Notes: generated by a model from the sequence alone, not told the origin. 64,000 bases of DNA from JAOSJL01 sp963704035 (GCA_963704035.1 CAVPGR010000004.1:1674001-1738000), one strand, 5' to 3'; positions 34,336 through 44,370 are shown, numbered from the stretch's first letter. A program made the numbers and translations.

Positions 34336-36042
34336 TCAGAACTCGCCGACAGTGCCGACACGCACTCTGTCGATGAGCATCACGACGGTGGCGGTGACAA
34401 CGACGAGGATCGTGCTCATCGCCATGGCCTGACCGAAGTTCAGTGCGCCGGGTTGGCCCAGGAACCGGAAGATGGCGATCGGGATCGTGGGATAGTCGGG
34501 CCGGGCGATGAAAGCGGTGGCGCCGAACTCTCCCATGGAAATCGCGAAGGCGAACCCGGCTCCCACGGCGAGTGCGCGGCCGACGATCGGCAGGTCGACC
34601 TCCCGCCACGCCCGGATCGGCCCCGCTCCGAGCACGCCGGCCGCCTCGCGGAGCCGGGGATCGAGGGAGCGCAACACCGGTACGAGCACCCGCACGACGA
34701 ACGGGGTGGCCACGAGCGCGTGGGCGATGGGGATCAGCCAGGGGGACGACCGCAGGTCGAGGGGCGGTTGGTCCAGTGCGATCAGGAATCCGAAGCCGAG
34801 AGTCACGGCGGAGGCACCCAGCGGCAGCATCACGAGAATGTCGAGTCCCCGGCGCGCCGCACCGGGTCGCACGACGAGAACGGCGATCATGACGGCCAGA
34901 CCGACGGCGATGGTCGTCGCCACGCACGCGAACACGAGCGAGTTTCGGATCGCCTCCACGGGTGGGACGAACAAGGTGCTGCCCCGCGGATCAGAGGCGA
35001 GCTCGCGGTAGTAGCGCAAGCCGTAGCCCCCGGCGGTGGAGAACGAGCGCTGCACGAGCACCGCGATCGGAGCCCCGATCAGGACGACGACGAACGTGAG
35101 GTTCACGCCTATGAGCGTCCACGGACCGACTCCGCGAGGTTTGCGGGCCGTGTCTCCCGCGGCTCGCAGTGGATGATGGACCGAGCGCCGCTCCTGCGAG
35201 CGGCCGTAGACGATCAGAACGGCCGTGACGGCGAGGAGTTGGAGGATCGCGAGCGCCGCGGCGATCGGCAGGTTCAGGAACTGGGTCGTCTGCCGGTAGA
35301 TCTCCACCTCGACCGTGGCGTGCGTCGGGCCACCGAGGAGCAGCACGACGCCGAACGACGTGAGCGTGAACAAGAACACGATCAGCGCAGCCGACGAGAT
35401 GGCGGGACGCAGCAGCGGGAGCGTGATGCTGCGGAACGCCTGGAGGCGCGAGGCTCCCAGCACGCGGGCGGCGTCGACAGCCCGGGGATCCAGATGTGAC
35501 CAGAATCCTCCGACCGTTCGGAGCACGACGGCGTAGTTGAAGAAGACGTGGGCGATGAAGATCGCCCAGACGGTGTCGACGAGGTCGACGGGTACGAGCC
35601 CACCCGGCCCGAGCAGCGCCAGGAAGGCCGACCCCACGACGACCGTGGGGAGGACGAACGCGACGGTCGTGGCCGCCCGGATGATGCCCTTGCCGGGGAA
35701 GATGTAGCGGGCGAACACGTAGGCGCCCGGCAGTCCCACGAGCAGCGTGAGTGCGGTCGAGACCGCCGCCTGCCACACGGTGAACCAGATCACGTGACGG
35801 AGTCCTGCATCGGACACGACGTCGGAGAAACTGCCGAAAACGTCCCCGTCTCCCCGCGTGAAACTCTCGACGACGATCGACGCCAGCGGGTACACGAAGA
35901 AGACCGCCAGGAACGCCAGCGGAGGCACGATCAGCGCGGCACCGACGGCGATGCGCCTCGCAGGCGATCTCTGCCCACCCCTCCCCGGGTGACCCGGCGG
36001 ACCGGTCAGCGCAGCACCGTGTCGGTCCACGCCTGGATCCAC
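34336..36042 (-). CDS. thiP: thiamine ABC transporter, permease
   Basis: A 568-residue permease with two fused BPD_transp_1 halves, as in ThiP and the Fe3+ permease FbpB. Helix-rich halves carry an EAA-type loop each: DAARVLGASRLQAFRSITLPLLRP (first half) and EAAGVLGAGPIRAWREVDLPIVGR (second half; both quoted as the loop region only in part). The start is unclear: ATG 36042 (MDPGVDRHG) or GTG 36030. Either way it overlaps the thiB stop by 23-35 bases, since no later start codon fits before the first helix. Specificity comes from operon context. Confidence 0.87.
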   Translation of the reverse strand: MDPGVDRHGAALTGPPGHPGRGGQRSPARRIAVGAALIVPPLAFLAVFFVYPLASIVVESFTRGDGDVFGSFSDVVSDAGLRHVIWFTVWQAAVSTALTLLVGLPGAYVFARYIFPGKGIIRAATTVAFVLPTVVVGSAFLALLGPGGLVPVDLVDTVWAIFIAHVFFNYAVVLRTVGGFWSHLDPRAVDAARVLGASRLQAFRSITLPLLRPAISSAALIVFLFTLTSFGVVLLLGGPTHATVEVEIYRQTTQFLNLPIAAALAILQLLAVTAVLIVYGRSQERRSVHHPLRAAGDTARKPRGVGPWTLIGVNLTFVVVLIGAPIAVLVQRSFSTAGGYGLRYYRELASDPRGSTLFVPPVEAIRNSLVFACVATTIAVGLAVMIAVLVVRPGAARRGLDILVMLPLGASAVTLGFGFLIALDQPPLDLRSSPWLIPIAHALVATPFVVRVLVPVLRSLDPRLREAAGVLGAGPIRAWREVDLPIVGRALAVGAGFAFAISMGEFGATAFIARPDYPTIPIAIFRFLGQPGALNFGQAMAMSTILVVVTATVVMLIDRVRVGTVGEF

Positions 36043-37079
36043 TCGTCGCGATGAGCACCGATCTCGTTCGCGGGGATCTCGAAGGCGTCGGTCGGAAGCT
36101 CGGCGTTGTCGGCGAAGACCGGCGGGAGTTCCGCGTCGTCCCGGATGGGGAACACGAACATGCTGAGCGGGATGTCCTCCTGGAAGGGCTTCGACAGCAT
36201 GAAGTCGATGAGCTCACCCGCCTCGTCGGGGTGACCGGTCCCGGCGAGGATGCCGGCGAACTCGATCTGACGGAAGCAGGAGCCGGCGACCACCCCTGTC
36301 GGCGCCTCCTCGAGAGCGCCCTCCGAGAGGAAGATCTCGGCCGCGGGGCTCGACGCGTAGCTCACCACCAGGGGTCGGTCGCCGGTATCGGAGGCCGCAG
36401 AGAAGCCTCCGTAGTACGCGTCCTCCCAGCCGTCGGTCACCTCGACGTCGTTGTCGCGCAGTGTCTTCCAGTAGTCGAGCCAGCCGTCCTCACCGAACTC
36501 CTCGATCGTGGCGAGCATGAACGCCAGCCCCGGCGACGACGTGGCGGGATTCTCCACGACGAGCTTCCCCGCGTACATCGGATCAGCCAGCGCCTCCAGA
36601 TTGTGGGGAGCTGGGAAATCGAACTGTTCGAAGGCGGCCTTGTCGTAATTGATGCAGACGTCTCCGAGATCGACAGGTGTCACGCGGTGCTCGTCGTCCA
36701 CCACGAGGTCGTCGGAAACGTGCTCCAGCTCAGTCGACTCGTACGACACGAAGAGGTCTTCGTCGAGGGCGCGGGTGAGGAAGGTGTTGTCGACTCCGAA
36801 GAAGACGTCGCCGAGCGGATCGCCCTTCGTGAGAATCGCCTGGTTGAGCGCGCTGCCCGCGTCACCCGCCATCAGGGTCTCGACCGAGATTCCCGTTTCC
36901 TCGGTGAACTCGTCCAGGACCTCCTCGCTGACCGCGAACGAGTCGTGGGTGACGAGGGTGAGCGTGACGTCGTCGGCTGATCCGCTCGAGGAGCCCGAGG
37001 AGCAGGCGGTCAGAGCCAGGACGAAGGTGAGCAGGGCGATAGCGGCCCCCCGGCGTGGTGGTTTCGTTGTCGTGTTCAT
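36006..37079 (-). CDS. thiB: thiamine ABC transporter, substrate-binding lipoprotein
   Basis: A 357-residue extracellular lipoprotein. The signal peptide IALLTFVLALTACSSGSS has a lipobox LTAC. The mature part follows the ThiB pattern: LVTHDSFAVSEEVLDEF, GDAGSALNQAILTKGDPLGDVFFG, DNTFLTRALDEDLFVSY, then VVSYASSPAAEIF and FRQIEFAGILAGTGHPDEA. ThiB proteins bind thiamine, its monophosphate and diphosphate. The start ATG 37079 overlaps the thiN stop (ATGA). It lies within a TPP-riboswitch operon. Confidence 0.92.
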   Translation of the reverse strand: MNTTTKPPRRGAAIALLTFVLALTACSSGSSSGSADDVTLTLVTHDSFAVSEEVLDEFTEETGISVETLMAGDAGSALNQAILTKGDPLGDVFFGVDNTFLTRALDEDLFVSYESTELEHVSDDLVVDDEHRVTPVDLGDVCINYDKAAFEQFDFPAPHNLEALADPMYAGKLVVENPATSSPGLAFMLATIEEFGEDGWLDYWKTLRDNDVEVTDGWEDAYYGGFSAASDTGDRPLVVSYASSPAAEIFLSEGALEEAPTGVVAGSCFRQIEFAGILAGTGHPDEAGELIDFMLSKPFQEDIPLSMFVFPIRDDAELPPVFADNAELPTDAFEIPANEIGAHRDEWIQAWTDTVLR

Positions 37080-37747
37080 GGGGTTGCTCCTCCTTCTCCT
37101 TTCTCTTCTTCGGGTAGGACGACGAGCAGCGTGCCCTCGGCGACCGACACCGTCGCGGGAGGAGAGGCGACGATGTTGCTGACGCCACGCGTGGAGCCGG
37201 ATTCGAGATCCTCGCCGTTCAACGGAAAACGAAGTCCGGATGTGCGCACGCCTCGAGCCGCGCCTCCGAGAGGAAGGAGGGACACGATGGCGCCGACCTC
37301 TGCGGGCAGTTCGATGTTGTCGGTGACGACATGGAACCGTCCGGTCGCGGTGCGGACCTCGACGTCGACCTGGGCGAAGCGGGATGCACCCAGGAGCAGA
37401 AGGTTGGCGAGGGCGTGGTCGGGCCGACCACCGTCGGCGCCGAGCACGACGATCCGTTGGGTCCTGCGCGACATCGCCGCATCGAGTGCCAACTCCAGGT
37501 CCGTGGCGTCCTTGTCCGGCGCGTGGCGTTCGATCCGGGTTCCCGCGGCGGTTGCCGCCGCCACGGATGCTTTGCTCGCCGAGTCGAAATCGCCTACGGC
37601 GACGTCGACGTGAAGCCCGAGCGCCGCGGCGAGGTCGAGACCCGAGTCGGCGGCGACCACGAGGTCGTGCGCGGGTAGATCCGCAGCGCTCGACGGGTGG
37701 AGATGGTCTCCGCCCGTGCACACGATCGCGGTCTTGGGCCTGTCCAC
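37076..37747 (-). CDS. thiN: thiamine diphosphokinase
   Basis: A 223-residue thiamine pyrophosphokinase that converts imported thiamine to TPP. It has AIVCTGGDHLH at the start, VVAADSGLDLAAALGL, the DVAVGDFDSASKA motif (magnesium/ATP site), HAPDKDATDLELALD, and the GADGGRPDHALANLLLL motif. The C-terminal part has the thiamine-binding SLLPLGGAARGVRTSGLRFPL and STRGVSNI. The start GTG 37747 is preceded by GGAGGG (37752-37757), which is also the 3' edge of the TPP aptamer. First gene of thiN-thiB-thiP-thiQ. Confidence 0.93.
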   Translation of the reverse strand: MDRPKTAIVCTGGDHLHPSSAADLPAHDLVVAADSGLDLAAALGLHVDVAVGDFDSASKASVAAATAAGTRIERHAPDKDATDLELALDAAMSRRTQRIVVLGADGGRPDHALANLLLLGASRFAQVDVEVRTATGRFHVVTDNIELPAEVGAIVSLLPLGGAARGVRTSGLRFPLNGEDLESGSTRGVSNIVASPPATVSVAEGTLLVVLPEEEKGEGGATP

Positions 37748-37751
37748 GACA

Positions 37752-37838
37752 TCCCTCCGCCGGCATTACCCGGGTCAGGTTCGGTGGGTCGGAGGCGGTT
37801 CGGCCACCCTCTCAGCCCGGCTCCCCGAGCTCCCCTGT
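37752..37838 (-). ncRNA. TPP riboswitch (thi box)
   Basis: On the minus strand the leader reads, in pieces, GGGGAGCCGGGCTGAGAGGG (37829-37810), then CCGACCCACCGAACCTGACC (37792-37773), then CGGGTAATGCCGGCGGAGGGA (37772-37752). CTGAGA, ACCC-GAACCTGA and the CGGGTAATGCCGGCG-x-AGGGA block are the conserved parts of the TPP aptamer. The final GGAGGG is the ribosome binding site of thiN, so control is probably at translation: TPP binding would hide the site. Confidence 0.95.
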
Positions 37839-37898
37839 GGTTACCGCCATGGTACCGCCGCGCCCCGCGCCGGATCCGGGCGGACACCGGGTGTCACG

Positions 37899-38504
37899 AT
37901 GGCGGCCGTGTCACCTGCCGGCAAGATCGAAGTTGTCGAAACCGAGCGTCTCCTGTTGCGTCCGTGGGAGGACACCGACCTCGACGTCCACGCCCGCTTG
38001 TACGCCGACCCCGACTTCTCGCGATACCCGTGGGGTCGGGGTCTCACGCCCGATGAGGCCGCCGCCGCCCATGGGTTGGCCGTTGGTCACTGGGCGGAGC
38101 ACGGATTCGGCTACTACGCCGCTGTTCTGCGCTCGACGCGAGAGGTGATCGGAACGGTCGGCCTCGGCACACCTGATTTTCTGCCCGAGGTGATGCCGTC
38201 TGTGGAGGTGGGCTGGCGACTCCATCCCGACCACTGGGGACAGGGTCTGGCCACCGAAGGTGCACGAGCGAGCCTGGACCAGGCGTTCGGAGCACTCGGG
38301 CTCGACCGGGTGATTTCCGTCATCGAGCCTGCCAACAGCGCGTCATCGCGTGTGGCCGAGGGCCTGGGGATGCGACTCGAGCGGGAGACCCGCACACCCG
38401 AGATCTCCACAACCGTCGAGAACCTGCCCCCCGTCGACGTGCGCGTCTACGAGATCGGTAGGGTCGGGAGCCGTTCCGGGTCCGTCTCGTCTGATCGAGG
38501 CTGA
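37899..38504 (+). CDS. GNAT-family N-acetyltransferase
   Basis: A GNAT protein of about 201 residues resembling the RimJ/RimL group that acetylates ribosomal proteins or small amines. It has the group start VVETERLLLRPWEDTD, then GTVGLGTPDFLPEVMPSVEVGWRLHPDHWGQGLATEGARA (quoted in part; the Q-x-x-GLATEGA stretch binds acetyl-CoA) and VISVIEPANSASSRVAEGLGMRLE. The start is ATG 37899 or GTG 37908. It is divergent from the thiamine operon. The substrate is unknown. Confidence 0.87.
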   Translation: MAAVSPAGKIEVVETERLLLRPWEDTDLDVHARLYADPDFSRYPWGRGLTPDEAAAAHGLAVGHWAEHGFGYYAAVLRSTREVIGTVGLGTPDFLPEVMPSVEVGWRLHPDHWGQGLATEGARASLDQAFGALGLDRVISVIEPANSASSRVAEGLGMRLERETRTPEISTTVENLPPVDVRVYEIGRVGSRSGSVSSDRG

Positions 38505-38606
38505 GCCCGCGTCCGGCGGCCGCCGCAGGCAGGTAGCGTGCGGGGGACGCCGGGTATGAAGCCAACGCCGAGTACGAGAACTACGAGAACGAGGAGAGCG
38601 CGAGTG

Positions 38607-39692
38607 ATGAAGCCGACCCAGAAGCTGCACGACGCCGGTCAGAGCCTCTGGCTCGACAACATCACCCGTGGTCTGCTCACGAGCGGGACCCTGAAGTCCT
38701 ACATCGACGAGCTCTCCGTCACCGGTCTCACGTCGAACCCGACGATCTTCGACAACGCCATCCGCAAGACCGACTTCTACGACGAGGCGATCACAGCGAA
38801 GGGTGCAGCGGGCAGCTCGGGTGAGGAGCTGTTCTTCGACCTGGCGCTCGAGGACCTCACCGAAGCCGCCGACCTGTTCCGACCGGTCCACGACGCCACC
38901 GACGGTGTCGACGGCTACGTCTCCCTCGAGGTGTCGCCGAAGCTCGCGTACGACACGCAGAGCACGATCGACGAGGCGAAGCGGCTCTTCGAGCGAGCCG
39001 ATCGGCCGAACCTGTTCATCAAGATCCCCGGGACGCCCGAGGGTCTCCCGGCGATCGAGGAGGCCATCGCCGCAGGAGTGAACGTCAACGTGACCCTGCT
39101 GTTCTCCCGTGAGCACTACCTGGGCGCGGCGAACGCGTACATGCGCGGCATCGAGCGGCGCGTGGAGCAGGGGCTCGATCCCCGGGTGGCGTCCGTGGCG
39201 TCGGTGTTCATCAGCCGGTGGGACAAGGCCGTCATGGGCAAGCTTCCCGCCGAGCTCAAGGACCAGCTCGGTATCGCCGTGTCGAAGCGGATCTACAAGG
39301 CGTACCGCGATCTGCTCGACGCCGACCGCTGGCAGCGCCTCGCGAACGCCGGCGCCAACCCGCAGCGCCTGCTCTGGGCGAGCACCGGCACGAAGGACCC
39401 GGAGGCCTCGGATGTCCTGTACATCGAGGAGCTGGCCTCACCGCACACCGTCAACACGATGCCGGAGAAGACACTGCACGCGTTCGCCGATCACGGGGTC
39501 GTCGACGACATGCTCCCGCCCGACGGCGGCGACGCCGAGGAGATGATGGACAAGCTCACCCAGGCCGGTGTCGACTACGACGGGCTCGCGGCTCAACTCC
39601 AGACGGAGGGCGCCGAGAGTTTCGTCAACTCCTGGAACGAGTTGCTCACGTGCATCGACGGCAAGAGCGAGGCACTCGGCAAGGCCTCCTGA
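38607..39692 (+). CDS. tal: transaldolase
   Basis: A 361-residue transaldolase of the actinobacterial TalB-like type, moving a dihydroxyacetone unit in the pentose phosphate pathway. It has QSLWLDNITRGLL, SVTGLTSNPTIFDNAI, YVSLEVSPKLAYDT, the Schiff-base Lys in NLFIKIPGTPEGL, VNVTLLFSREHYLGAANAY, and the SVASVFISRWDK motif. ATG 38607 is preceded by GAGGAG; a GTG lies just before at 38604. It is followed convergently by gnd, so two pentose phosphate enzymes adjoin. Confidence 0.94.
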   Translation: MKPTQKLHDAGQSLWLDNITRGLLTSGTLKSYIDELSVTGLTSNPTIFDNAIRKTDFYDEAITAKGAAGSSGEELFFDLALEDLTEAADLFRPVHDATDGVDGYVSLEVSPKLAYDTQSTIDEAKRLFERADRPNLFIKIPGTPEGLPAIEEAIAAGVNVNVTLLFSREHYLGAANAYMRGIERRVEQGLDPRVASVASVFISRWDKAVMGKLPAELKDQLGIAVSKRIYKAYRDLLDADRWQRLANAGANPQRLLWASTGTKDPEASDVLYIEELASPHTVNTMPEKTLHAFADHGVVDDMLPPDGGDAEEMMDKLTQAGVDYDGLAAQLQTEGAESFVNSWNELLTCIDGKSEALGKAS

Positions 39693-39700
39693 CCCGCGAA

Positions 39701-40729
<1,029 letters not shown>

Positions 40730-40880
40730 GAGGAGGAGTCCTTCCGGTGGGTACCGACGCCGACACTCGGCGCCGAAGTCTTCGACATCGTCACCGATCC
40801 TATGAGTCTGAACCTTGTTCGGCACGCGACCGCCGGATCGGCCGGCAAAGATGCGCGCCGCGGCTGAGTACGATGCCCCC

Positions 40881-41474
40881 GTGACCGAGACTGCTCGCTT
40901 CAGCATCGTTCTCGCTCGACACGGGGAGACGGAGTGGTCGAAGAACGGTCGGCACACCGGTCTCACCGACATTCCACTCACGGACGCGGGCCGTGACGAG
41001 GCCCGTGCGATCGCCGCTCCGCTGGCGCAGTGGGACTTCTCGCTCGTCGTCACGAGCCCACTCGAACGGGCGCGCGAGACCTGCCGTCTGGCCGGCCTCT
41101 CCGACGAGGCCGTTGTCGACGACGACCTGCTCGAGTGGAACTACGGACAGTACGAGGGCCTGACCTCTCCCGAAATCCGCGAACAGGATCCCGGTTGGCT
41201 CATCTGGACGGGAGCGACGCCCGACGGCGAAACGTCCGATCAGGTCGCCGCTCGCGTCGATCGGGTCCTCGCCCACGTTCTCGAAGCCGGAGGCGATGTG
41301 GCACTTTTCGCCCACGGGCACGTGTTGCGCGTTCTCATGGCCCGCTGGCTCGGCCTCCCTCCCGCTGACGGCCGGCTCCTGACTCTCGCCACCGGCACGA
41401 TCAGCGTTCTGGGCTGGGAGCACGAGTATCACGTCGTCCGTTCCCTCAACGAGGGCCTGTACCGCAAGGGTTGA
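40881..41474 (+). CDS. histidine phosphatase family protein
   Basis: A 197-residue phosphoglycerate-mutase-like phosphatase. The catalytic motif is LARHGETEWSKNGRHTG with His-11 as nucleophile, then VVTSPLERARETC, the acid EWNYGQYEGL and the second His in VALFAHGHVLRVL. This is the small acid-phosphatase form (GpmB-like), and the substrate is unknown. The GTG 40881 start is inferred from family length. Its stop overlaps a TTG (TTGA at 41471), but the next gene probably starts later. Confidence 0.9.
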   Translation: MTETARFSIVLARHGETEWSKNGRHTGLTDIPLTDAGRDEARAIAAPLAQWDFSLVVTSPLERARETCRLAGLSDEAVVDDDLLEWNYGQYEGLTSPEIREQDPGWLIWTGATPDGETSDQVAARVDRVLAHVLEAGGDVALFAHGHVLRVLMARWLGLPPADGRLLTLATGTISVLGWEHEYHVVRSLNEGLYRKG

Positions 41475-41515
41475 CCACGTGGAAGAACGCGTCGAGCTAC
41501 GGGGTTGACGAGACC

Positions 41516-41860
41516 GTGAGCGAACGCGACGCGACCGATCAGGTGGACTTCTACTGGCGCCCCGGTTGTCTGTTCTGCGTCTCTCTCGAGAAGCAACTCA
41601 AACGAGCTGAGATCGACTTCGTTCGCCACAACATCTGGGACGAAGACGAAGCGGCGGGATTCGTGCGGTCCGTCGCTCGTGGAACCGAAACCGTGCCGAC
41701 CGTGGCTATCGGCGACGTTGCTCTCGTGAATCCGAGCGCGGGCCAGGTGTTCGCCACCATGCAGGAGGTCGCGCCGCAGCTTCTCCCCGAGGGGTTCGAG
41801 CCCCCCGCACCGCGTGGTCTCGGGCGACTGCTCTCACGGATCCTCGGCGGGCGTTCGTAA
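41516..41860 (+). CDS. glutaredoxin-like (mycoredoxin-type) protein
   Basis: A thioredoxin-fold protein of about 114 residues. YWRPGCLFCVSLEKQLKR has the CxxC active site (C-L-F-C) in the place of the mycoredoxin CP-C. VPTVAIGD contains the cis-Pro and LVNPSAGQVFA the C-terminal glutathione/mycothiol-binding region. GTG 41516 (VSERDATDQ) is preferred; TTG 41471 overlapping the previous stop would add 15 residues. Its position just before a mycothione-reductase-like flavoprotein suggests a mycothiol-linked role. Confidence 0.84.
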   Translation: MSERDATDQVDFYWRPGCLFCVSLEKQLKRAEIDFVRHNIWDEDEAAGFVRSVARGTETVPTVAIGDVALVNPSAGQVFATMQEVAPQLLPEGFEPPAPRGLGRLLSRILGGRS

Positions 41861-41901
41861 CCCGGCCGCGGTCAGCATTCACCAAGATGGAAGGCACAGC
41901 G

Positions 41902-43307
41902 ATGGCCGACGAGTTCGACGTGGTCGTGATCGGTGCCGGGTCGACCGGCGAGAACGTCGCGTGGCGCGCCACCGACCACGGCATGAGTGCAGCGATCTGG
42001 TCGAGACGGAGCTCGTCGGGGGCGAGTGCTCCTACTGGGCGTGTATGCCCAGCAAGGCTCTCCTCCGCCCGGCCGAGGCACTTGCTGCTGCTCGGCGCGT
42101 TCCGGGCGCCGCCGAGGCGGTGACCGGCGAGATCGACGTCGACGCCGTGTTGGAACGCCGCAACGATGTGACCTCGAACTGGGACGACACGTACCAGGCG
42201 CAGTGGGTCGAGAGCATCGGCGCCGAGCTCGTCCGCGGCAAGGGACGGCTCACGGGGGAGCGCACCGTCGAGGTGGAGCTCGACGACGGCTCGTCGCGCA
42301 CACTGCGGGCGACGAAGGCCGTGGTCGTGGCGACGGGGAGCCTGTCGTCGATCCCGCCGGTTCCGGGTCTCCGTGACATCACGACGTGGGGCAACCGCGA
42401 CATCACGTCCGCCAAGGAAGCACCCGAGAGTCTGTTCATCGTCGGTGGCGGAGTCGTGGGTTGTGAGATGGCCCAGGCCTGGCACTCACTCGGCACCGGC
42501 ACCGTCGTGCTCGCCGAGGCCACGGATCGACTTGTCCCGAACCTCGAACCTTTCGCCGGCGAGGAACTGCGCGCCGCCATGGAGGGGCAGGGAATCACCA
42601 TTCTCACGGGATCATCCGGGAGAGCCGACGGCGTGGAACGTGATGGCGACGGCCCCGTCACCGTGACCATGGCCGACGGCAGCACGTACACGACCGACGA
42701 GATCCTCGTGGCGACGGGGCGGCGTCCGGCCACCGATGACATCGGCCTCGAGACGGTCGGGCTCGAGCCCGGCAGGTGGATCGACGTCGACGACACACTG
42801 CGAGCGACCGGAGTCGACACTGACTGGCTGTTCGCCGCAGGTGATGTGAACGGCCGGGCGTTGCTGACGCACATGGGCAAGTACCAGGCGCGCGTCATCG
42901 GCGATGTGCTCGCCGGTCAGGAGATCAGCGCCTGGGCCGACAACACCGCAGTTCCGAGTGTCGTGTTCACCGAACCGCAGATCGCCTCAGTGGGAATGAC
43001 CGAGGCGCAAGCGCGCGGGTCGGAACACGAGATCACCGTGGTGAGTGTGGGAACGGGCAGCGTCGCAGGAGCCGCTGTCTACGGACGCGACATCGAGGGG
43101 ACGTGCCAACTCGTCATCGACGACGACGAGCAGGTGGTCGTCGGGGCGACCTTCACCGGACCGGGCGTCCAGGAGATGCTCCACGCCGCCACAGTCGCGG
43201 TCGCCGGCAGGGTGTCGCTCGAGGCGCTCTGGCACTCCGTGCCGTCGTATCCCACGATCAGCGAGGTGTGGCTGCGCCTCCTGGAGGAGTACCGGTATCG
43301 GCTGTGA
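41902..43307 (+). CDS. mycothione-reductase/dihydrolipoamide-dehydrogenase-like flavoprotein (frameshifted)
   Basis: A pyridine nucleotide-disulfide oxidoreductase of about 465 residues. The FAD motif FDVVVIGAGSTGENVAWRA starts at ATG 41902. After a shift near 41985-42000 the chain continues VETELVGGECSYWACMPSKALLRP, whose active site reads C-x-x-x-x-C as CSYWAC. Next come the NAD(P) motif LFIVGGGVVGCEMAQAW, FAAGDVNGRALLTHMGKYQ, and the C-terminal interface with WHSVPSYPTISEVW (His...Glu-type pair replaced by Ser/Thr context). CSYWAC differs from the CLNVGC of classic members and fits a branch found in Actinobacteria. The substrate is not certain. Confidence 0.83.
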
Positions 43308-43345
43308 CATGACCACGGCGTGGTCGCTCAGCCACTCATGGCCGC

Positions 43346-43375
43346 TTGACAGATCGTGCGAGTGCTAGATATAGT
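43346..43375 (+). promoter_or_regulatory. sigma-70-type promoter
   Basis: TTGACA (43346-43351), an 18-base spacer and TATAGT (43370-43375) match the housekeeping consensus well, which is unusual in such GC-rich DNA. Transcription should begin near 43382, about 50-70 bases before the 43.4-kb gene. The spacer contains GAGTGCTA, which equals one half of the heat-shock CIRCE operator; the second half is absent. Confidence 0.6.
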
Positions 43376-43431
43376 TTGCACACCAGCCGGGAGCTTCCCG
43401 GTGACGCCGATCCCTCCGGGGACGGTCATGA

Positions 43432-43782
43432 ATGAGTGAGGTGGCCACCATGCCAGTACTCGAGATGTCCGACCGTGTTCACGATCTCCTCGACACCATC
43501 GAGAACGGCCAGCAGACCGTGCTCGACGGATCGAGAGGAGTGGCGGACTCGGTCGCCGAGGCCCTGTCCGAGATCCCCGTGCCCGACCCGATCCCGACCG
43601 TCGCCGAGATCGTCGACGCCACGTTCGATTTCGCCGAGAAGGTCTTGGTCAGCCAGCAGAAGTTCACCCGCGAGCTGTTCGAGACCGGTGAAGGCGCCGT
43701 GTCGACGCCCAAGGCCGCTCCGAAGACAGCCCCGAAGGCGGCCCCGAGGGCAAAGAAGCCCGCCAAGGCCACGTCCGCCTGA
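43432..43782 (+). CDS. phasin/HbhA-like small protein with Ala-Pro-Lys tail
   Basis: A 116-residue protein. The helical body (MPVLEMSDRVHDLLDTIENG, then VADSVAEALSEIPVPDPIPTV and FDFAEKVLVSQQKFTRELFE) looks like small granule-surface or HbhA-type proteins. The last 25 residues are rich in Lys, Ala and Pro (KAAPKTAPKAAPRAKKPAKA), like the heparin/DNA-binding tail of mycobacterial HbhA. ATG 43450 (MPVLEMSD), with GAGGTGG in front, is an alternative start. The strong promoter and terminator imply high, monocistronic expression. The function is inferred only by resemblance. Confidence 0.7.
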   Translation: MSEVATMPVLEMSDRVHDLLDTIENGQQTVLDGSRGVADSVAEALSEIPVPDPIPTVAEIVDATFDFAEKVLVSQQKFTRELFETGEGAVSTPKAAPKTAPKAAPRAKKPAKATSA

Positions 43783-43803
43783 GCGAATCGGCACATGATC
43801 GAA

Positions 43804-43835
43804 AGCGGGTCCCGGCCGTAGGGTCGGGGCCCGCT
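43804..43835 (+). terminator. strong stem-loop terminator
   Basis: A 14-bp stem with two G-T pairs (arms 43804-43817 and 43822-43835, AGCGGGTCCCGGCC with GGTCGGGGCCCGCT) and a GTAG loop lies between the phasin-like gene and the XRE regulator. It is followed by GTCGTTT rather than a long T-run, which is common in high-GC genomes. Confidence 0.65.
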
Positions 43836-43857
43836 GTCGTTTCGGGAGGAGTGCACA

Positions 43858-44262
43858 GTGAGTGCGAGCGGAGGATGGGGAGGCCAGCTCGAGTCGCTCG
43901 GTCGCTTCATCCGCAGCCAGCGCAAGCTCGCCGACCTGTCCCTTCGAGAGCTCGCCGAGCGCACGAACGTCTCCAACCCGTACCTGAGTCAGATCGAACG
44001 AGGACTCCACGAACCCTCGGTGCGGGTCCTGAAATCCATCGCCGCAGCACTGGATCTCTCGGCCGAGACCCTCCTCGCGCAGGGTGGTCTGCTCGACAAC
44101 CTCACCGGGACCGGGCGGGAAGCGAGCGGGTCCGACACCGAGGCCACGATCCGTGCCGACGAGGACCTGACCGACGAGCAACGCCACGCACTCCTCGCCG
44201 TGTACCGCAGCTACAGGGCCGCCAACCTGGTTGGGGACGAGGAGTCCGGCGACCCCGCATAG
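43858..44262 (+). CDS. XRE-family transcriptional regulator
   Basis: A 134-residue regulator with an N-terminal Cro/CI-type helix-turn-helix: LGRFIRSQRKLADLSLRELA, NVSNPYLSQIERGLHEPS, RVLKSIAAALDLSAETLL. The C-terminus is acidic and helical (LTDEQRHALLAVYRSYR). In Mycobacterium a similar small HTH gene (Rv0474) adjoins hbhA; here the HTH gene follows the HbhA-like gene, which supports a conserved pair. GTG 43858 has GGGAGGAG upstream. Confidence 0.9.
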   Translation: MSASGGWGGQLESLGRFIRSQRKLADLSLRELAERTNVSNPYLSQIERGLHEPSVRVLKSIAAALDLSAETLLAQGGLLDNLTGTGREASGSDTEATIRADEDLTDEQRHALLAVYRSYRAANLVGDEESGDPA

Positions 44263-44370
44263 TGGCCGGACCGCTCCGCCGATCCGTCCCGAATTCCAGG
44301 GCGCCCGGAGGGTATCCGGTGCCCGTGGGGGGCTAGCGTTTCCGGGACACCGTCACGGAGGACCACTCGA

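Noticed and set aside
43352..43382. CIRCE heat-shock operator upstream of the HbhA-like gene
   Set aside because: Only one half-site (GAGTGCTA) is present; the matching TTAGCACTC half at the right distance is missing.
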